A stretch of 55,414 bases of DNA from UBA7803 sp049454295. Its GTDB lineage: Bacteria; Pseudomonadota; Gammaproteobacteria; Pseudomonadales; Azotimanducaceae. The stretch spans positions 1-55,414 of the forward strand of contig JBMTYG010000004.1 of NCBI GenBank assembly GCA_049454295.1, written 5' to 3'. A model generated the notes under the pieces. The model did no database searches. It saw only the letters and a program-made list of their open reading frames with translations, and was not told the DNA's origin. The position numbers and the translations under genes are program-made. Shown piece after piece: positions 51,775 to 55,414 of this stretch. Each line of letters starts with the position of its first letter. Position 1 is the first letter of the stretch.

Positions 51775-52629
51775 ATGTTGAAAAAAAAGTTAGCTCTTGT
51801 CCTCGGTGAGCCAATCGTGCAGTTCGCCGTGATCGGTACGATGTTGTACGCCTTGTCCGATTGGCTCGGCAGCAGCGGCTCTGGCAACCGGATCGAACTC
51901 AACCCGGCGATGGTCGCCCATCTCGAATCGTCTTTCATCGAGACCTGGGATCGTCCACCGACCGCGAGCGAACGGGCACGATTAGTCGACGACTTCATCC
52001 GTGAGGAGATCGCATACCGCGAAGCGATATCGCTCGGACTTCACCGCGACGACGTCATCATCCGTAGGCGGCTGCGACAAAAACTTGAGTTTCTGGCGGA
52101 AGATACCTCAACCGCAGCCGCACCCTCCGACGCACAATTGTCTGCGCTCCTGTCGCATAACCTGGAAGCCTATCGATCGGAATCCATGATCGCCCTCCGA
52201 CAGGTCTATTTCGCCGCGCCAGCCGACGCGCTTGATCCTTCCGATTGGCAAAATCTTTTGGCTCGACTCCAGATGAGCGGCGCGAAGGCGCCGATTCACG
52301 GCATGGGAGATCCTTCCGGCTTGCCCCAGGCATGGGCGCTTGGCCCTGTAACGGACTTGCGCAAGACGTTCGGCGTCCAGTTCGTTGAAGCAGTGCTGGG
52401 GTTGGAGCCTCGCAAGTGGCATGGCCCCATCAGCTCAGGTATCGGTTCGCATTTAGTGTACGTCGAGGAGATAACACCCGGTATCCTCCCCGAAGTCGCG
52501 CAAATCAGGTCATTGCTCGAGCACGACTACTTGCTCAAGCAGCGCGAGCGTCAGTTGGACGAGATGTACACACGGCTACGTGAAAAGTATCCGGTTGATG
52601 ACGCTACGGGCGCTGAGCCAGTGCGGTGA
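51775..52629 (+). CDS. Membrane-anchored parvulin-type peptidyl-prolyl isomerase-like protein
   Basis: 284 residues. An N-terminal hydrophobic segment (PIVQFAVIGTMLYALSDWLG) should anchor it in the inner membrane with the rest outside. A SurA-like N-terminal helical region (about 40-110) is followed by a parvulin-like domain (about 130-250) carrying RQVYFAAP, IHGMGDPSGLPQAW and WHGPISSGIGSHLVYVEEI. The region is divergent, so catalytic activity is uncertain; a folding helper for an exported partner is the simplest guess. The stop overlaps the start of the HupE gene (GTGA). I recall related isomerase-HupE pairs in other proteobacteria, sometimes near DUF3604 genes; this is memory, not a search. 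Confidence 0.78.
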   Translation: MLKKKLALVLGEPIVQFAVIGTMLYALSDWLGSSGSGNRIELNPAMVAHLESSFIETWDRPPTASERARLVDDFIREEIAYREAISLGLHRDDVIIRRRLRQKLEFLAEDTSTAAAPSDAQLSALLSHNLEAYRSESMIALRQVYFAAPADALDPSDWQNLLARLQMSGAKAPIHGMGDPSGLPQAWALGPVTDLRKTFGVQFVEAVLGLEPRKWHGPISSGIGSHLVYVEEITPGILPEVAQIRSLLEHDYLLKQRERQLDEMYTRLREKYPVDDATGAEPVR

Positions 52630-53636
52630 TCCACCGACTCGTCTTGGCCTCGCTCCTGCTTATGGCGTCATGGGGACCGACTGCCCATGGGCATGAGACA
52701 AGACCCGGTTTGCTAGAACTAACGGAGATGGATCCGCAACGGTTCTCGGTATTCTGGAAACGGCCCGCAGGCGGCGAATCCACGATCCGTATCGCTCCGG
52801 AGGTGCCAGACGGATGTCGCTTCTCAAACCCCGACGGAGCGCGTGAGATCCCCGGTGCGGTGATCGTCCGCGGTCAATTGGAATGCACAGACGGCCTTGC
52901 CGGGAAGAGACTGCGCATCGCAGGGCTCGCGTCAACCATCACCGACGTATTGGTCCGCGTGGAACGTTCGGACGGCCGGATCGAAACCTATATCCTCCGA
53001 GCTTCGAGCCCAGAGGTGCGCATGAGCGGCGGCGCATCTAACCGGGAACTCGCTGTCGACTACCTCGAGACTGGCGTGCGCCATATCGTCGGTGGGGCAG
53101 ATCATCTGCTTTTCGTCATTGGCTTGATGATGATCGTCCGCGGTGGCATGCGGCTGGTCCAGACGATCACGTCCTTCACGGTCGCCCACAGCATCACTCT
53201 CGCGGTAGCGGCGCTCGGTTATGCAAGCCCACCAAGCGCACCGCTGAACCTGCTGATCGCTCTCAGCGTCATGTTTCTTGGATCCGACGTCATCAGGGCA
53301 GCGCGCTGCGGGACCAGCCTTACGATCAGGGCACCGTACGTTATTGCGTTCGGCTTCGGCCTTTTGCATGGCTTCGGCTTCGCGGATGGACTAAGCACCG
53401 CTGGCTTGCCCCGTTCTGAACTGCCGATGGCGCTTCTTTGGTTCAACGTCGGCGTGGAGATTGCTCAGGTCTCTTGCATCATCGTTCTTCTGTCGCTGGC
53501 ACGGGCTTTGCGATACCTAGAATGGCCATGGGATCCCTTTAGGAGCGTACTCCCCGCGTACATCATAGGCTGCGCCGGCGCCTTCTGGACGGCGCAAAGG
53601 CTCCTCTCGATGACCTTCGGCACGGGAGCGGCTTGA
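52626..53636 (+). CDS. HupE/UreJ-family membrane protein
   Basis: 336 residues. A signal peptide ending AHG precedes an extracytoplasmic beta-rich domain (to about residue 145). The membrane part opens with HIVGGADHLLFVIGL, the HupE/UreJ_2 signature, and has about six or seven helices with FTVAHSITLAVAALG, FGFGLLHGFGFADGL and FNVGVEIAQVSCIIVLLS. Classical HupE/UreJ proteins carry nickel, but this subgroup with a large N-terminal domain is not characterised to my knowledge. There are no hydrogenase or urease genes here. GTG 52626 overlaps the previous stop. Confidence 0.85.
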   Translation: MIHRLVLASLLLMASWGPTAHGHETRPGLLELTEMDPQRFSVFWKRPAGGESTIRIAPEVPDGCRFSNPDGAREIPGAVIVRGQLECTDGLAGKRLRIAGLASTITDVLVRVERSDGRIETYILRASSPEVRMSGGASNRELAVDYLETGVRHIVGGADHLLFVIGLMMIVRGGMRLVQTITSFTVAHSITLAVAALGYASPPSAPLNLLIALSVMFLGSDVIRAARCGTSLTIRAPYVIAFGFGLLHGFGFADGLSTAGLPRSELPMALLWFNVGVEIAQVSCIIVLLSLARALRYLEWPWDPFRSVLPAYIIGCAGAFWTAQRLLSMTFGTGAA

Positions 53637-53638
53637 CT

Positions 53639-54229
53639 ATGTTCCTCTCTCACACACGACGGACCGCATTACTCTTCGCCTTAACTGCAGGTGCGCCCAG
53701 AGCAGCAGAAGCGCACTTCGAAGGATCAGGAATCGTGCCCGTATTGCACGGCGCCAGTCATGCGCTCAGCCTGAGCGGTACGCTCGCGGTGATCGCTATC
53801 TCTTTATGGTTCGGGTCCGTAGACAAGCAGCTCGCCCGCGTCGGCGTGGTGACGCTAGTGTCGGCATGGATCGTAGGCATGATGCTCGCCACAGTCACGT
53901 CGGCGCCCGCACTCGCATTCGTCGCTCCGTTGTCGGCGACGGTCTCTGGCGCGTTGCTGGCGCTTAAGCGCCGGCCATCCGAAATCTTGACGCTACTGAC
54001 CACCGCAGCTGTCGGCCTCGTCCTCGGGTGGATCGAAGGCAACGGCGACCTAGGTCCGGCCGAGCGAGTGGGCGCGGTCGCAGCGACGAGTGTCGTGACG
54101 ATATACGCGGCTGTCATCGCACAAGCCGCAGCCGCACGTGGCGCTAATGACTTGCTACGGGCGACCGGTGCGTTGATTTTCTTAATTACACCAGCTGTCG
54201 CCATCTGCGCCCTACTGCGGGCATCGTGA
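53639..54229 (+). CDS. Small HupE/UreJ-like or uncharacterised membrane protein
   Basis: 196 residues with an N-terminal signal-like segment (TALLFALTAGAPRAAEA) and about five hydrophobic helices. AHFEGSGIVPVLHGASHALS recalls the short first loop of HupE proteins, but the rest does not give a clear match; I call it only provisionally. It follows the HupE gene by two bases (ATG 53639; a TTG at 53633 overlaps the previous stop), so it is third in the parvulin-HupE operon and may form a complex with it. The acyl-CoA dehydrogenase gene converges on it three bases away. Confidence 0.6.
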   Translation: MFLSHTRRTALLFALTAGAPRAAEAHFEGSGIVPVLHGASHALSLSGTLAVIAISLWFGSVDKQLARVGVVTLVSAWIVGMMLATVTSAPALAFVAPLSATVSGALLALKRRPSEILTLLTTAAVGLVLGWIEGNGDLGPAERVGAVAATSVVTIYAAVIAQAAAARGANDLLRATGALIFLITPAVAICALLRAS

Positions 54230-54232
54230 TCA

Positions 54233-55369
54233 TCAAGCGGAGATAATGGAGCGGCCGATTAGCATCCGCTGGATGTCGGATGTGCCTTCATAGATCTGGC
54301 ATACCCTAACGTCCCGATAAATCTTCTCGATCGGCGAGTCGGTTGTATATCCGTACCCGCCGAGGACCTGCAATGCGTCCGAGCAGATTTGCTCAGCGGT
54401 CTCCGACGCGAAAAGCTTCGCCATGCAGGCTTCGGCGAGACATGGACGCTTCGCATCACGCAACGCGGCGGCATTAAGCACAAGTTGCGTGGCGGCCGTC
54501 AATTTGGTTTCCATGTCGGCAAGCCGGAAAAGCACCGCTTGGTGTTCTGTGAGCGGCTTGCCGAAAGATATGCGTTCCTTCGCGTACCGAACGGCGAAAT
54601 CAAACGCCGCGCGGGCCATCCCGACGCTCTGGGCGGCGATGCCAATACGACCGACTTCGAGGTTGGAAAGGGCGAGCCTGTAACCCTCGCCTTCCGCGCC
54701 GATTCGAAGGTCCTCTGTTACGAACACTTCATCAAACTGCAGCTGGGCAGTGTCCGACGCGGCCTGTCCTAGTTTGGATTCGATCCTAGAGACACTGAGC
54801 CCCGGCGTGCCACGCGGCACCAAGAACGCGCTGATACCCCGCTTCCCTGCACTGGGATCGGTAACCGCGAAGACGATAGTCACCCCGGCGATCGCGCCGG
54901 ACGTGATGTATTGCTTTGTACCATCGAGCTGATAGCCACCGTTGACACGCCGGGCCGTTGTCCGGATGTTAGCGGCATCAGAACCCGCATGGGGCTCCGT
55001 AAGCGCGAACGCCCCGATGATCGTCCCTCTCGCCAATAACCTTAGGAACCGCACCTTTTGGTCGGTGGATCCCTGCGCGAGCAAGATGGCGCAGACCGGA
55101 GCATTGGTAACGCTCATCAATGTCGATAAGGCTCCATCACCGGCTGCTATCTCCATCAATGCTAGTGCATAGGACACATAGTCAAGTCCAGCGCCGCCCT
55201 CCTCCTCCGGCACGGTCATGCCGAAATATCCGAGCGCGCCCATCTGATCTAGGACCTCCGGCGGGAATGCGCGAGCGCTCTCCCAAAAGCGTGCATTCGG
55301 GTAGACATGGGTCTGCGAAAACTCCCGTGCGCTGTCGCGGACCATCTCTTGGGTTTCAGTAAGAATCAT
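54233..55369 (-). CDS. Acyl-CoA dehydrogenase
   Basis: 378-residue FAD enzyme that would introduce a 2,3-double bond in an acyl-CoA. Visible marks: FALTEPHAGSDAANIRTTA (FAD/substrate loop), TSGAIAGVTIVFAVTD, and the C-terminal LGGYGYTTDSPIEKIYRD with the catalytic Glu in QIYEGTSDIQRMLIGR. A complete gene with ATG 55369. It could extend the side-chain beta-oxidation implied by the synthetase and crotonase. The 45 bases after it to the window end hold no feature I can name. No operator candidate is seen before its start, though the upstream region is cut by the window edge. Confidence 0.93.
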   Translation of the reverse strand: MILTETQEMVRDSAREFSQTHVYPNARFWESARAFPPEVLDQMGALGYFGMTVPEEEGGAGLDYVSYALALMEIAAGDGALSTLMSVTNAPVCAILLAQGSTDQKVRFLRLLARGTIIGAFALTEPHAGSDAANIRTTARRVNGGYQLDGTKQYITSGAIAGVTIVFAVTDPSAGKRGISAFLVPRGTPGLSVSRIESKLGQAASDTAQLQFDEVFVTEDLRIGAEGEGYRLALSNLEVGRIGIAAQSVGMARAAFDFAVRYAKERISFGKPLTEHQAVLFRLADMETKLTAATQLVLNAAALRDAKRPCLAEACMAKLFASETAEQICSDALQVLGGYGYTTDSPIEKIYRDVRVCQIYEGTSDIQRMLIGRSIISA

Positions 55370-55414
55370 GTCGTCGTCTCGGAATTCAAGGCATAGACCC
55401 CGTGTCGGCGTCGC

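Noticed and set aside
52626..54229. Nickel uptake for hydrogenase or urease by the HupE-like proteins
   Set aside because: No hydrogenase, urease or nickel chaperone gene is in the window, and the large extracytoplasmic domain marks a different subgroup.
1..55414. tRNA, rRNA, CRISPR arrays, riboswitches, prophage or conjugation genes
   Set aside because: I looked for repeats with regular spacers, conserved RNA motifs and typical phage or transfer genes and saw none. Short or divergent RNA genes could still be missed by eye.

Overview
The window is GC-rich DNA from a Gram-negative bacterium, most likely a pseudomonadote. A TonB-dependent outer-membrane receptor, AAHS-type MFS carriers, exported proteins with signal peptides and protocatechuate 4,5-cleavage (lig-type) genes all point that way. 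I cannot fix the class from sequence alone. Genes are densely packed, with many ATGA/GTGA stop-start overlaps, and nearly everything reads as aromatic catabolism. No tRNA, rRNA, CRISPR array or origin was seen.

Left edge (1-1049): the 3' part of an IS3/IS2-group transposase with a candidate right inverted repeat, then about 270 bases with no recognisable gene.

Region 1 (1050-12005): a LysR-type regulator with two tandem winged-helix domains is divergent from one operon that encodes a full protocatechuate meta (4,5) pathway. Running downstream from the promoter the genes are: RraA-type CHA/HMG aldolase, 4-oxalomesaconate tautomerase, a DUF1932 dehydrogenase, LigJ hydratase, LigI hydrolase, LigA/LigB dioxygenase, LigC dehydrogenase, an aldo/keto reductase and a SulP permease. 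Protocatechuate would go to CHMS, PDC, oxalomesaconate and CHA, and then to pyruvate plus oxaloacetate.

Region 2 (12002-43260): a peripheral catabolic island. It holds a GMC oxidoreductase, three aldehyde dehydrogenases, a sulfatase beside an arylsulfotransferase-like protein, an amidohydrolase, a LigF-like glutathione transferase, a crotonase, a nitroreductase, an acyl-CoA synthetase, a ThDP enzyme, small DUF1330 and VOC proteins, two AAHS carriers, two MDR-type dehydrogenases, a DUF3604 protein, two SDRs, an AMACR-like CoA-transferase-family enzyme, a VanA-like Rieske oxygenase and a TonB receptor. The likely job is uptake and trimming of a substituted, possibly ether-linked and/or methoxylated or sulfated aromatic down to protocatechuate. 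The exact substrate is not deducible.

Region 3 (43463-54229): a 1065-residue membrane/spermidine-synthase-like/repeat fusion, a second DUF3604 protein, a second arylsulfotransferase-like protein, a second DUF1330 protein, a GntR/FCD regulator, and a parvulin-HupE-small membrane protein operon. An acyl-CoA dehydrogenase closes the window.

The most notable non-coding signal is a recurring 11-bp palindrome of the form TTGTNGTACAA (GT-N3-AC core). It lies upstream of almost every transcription unit from 12 to 52 kb, including the GntR gene itself, and is absent from the lig operon promoter. It fits the general T-N-G-T-N3-A-C-N-A operator of FadR-type GntR regulators. The island therefore looks like one regulon that unites the catabolic genes with the poorly understood DUF3604/arylsulfotransferase/HupE genes.
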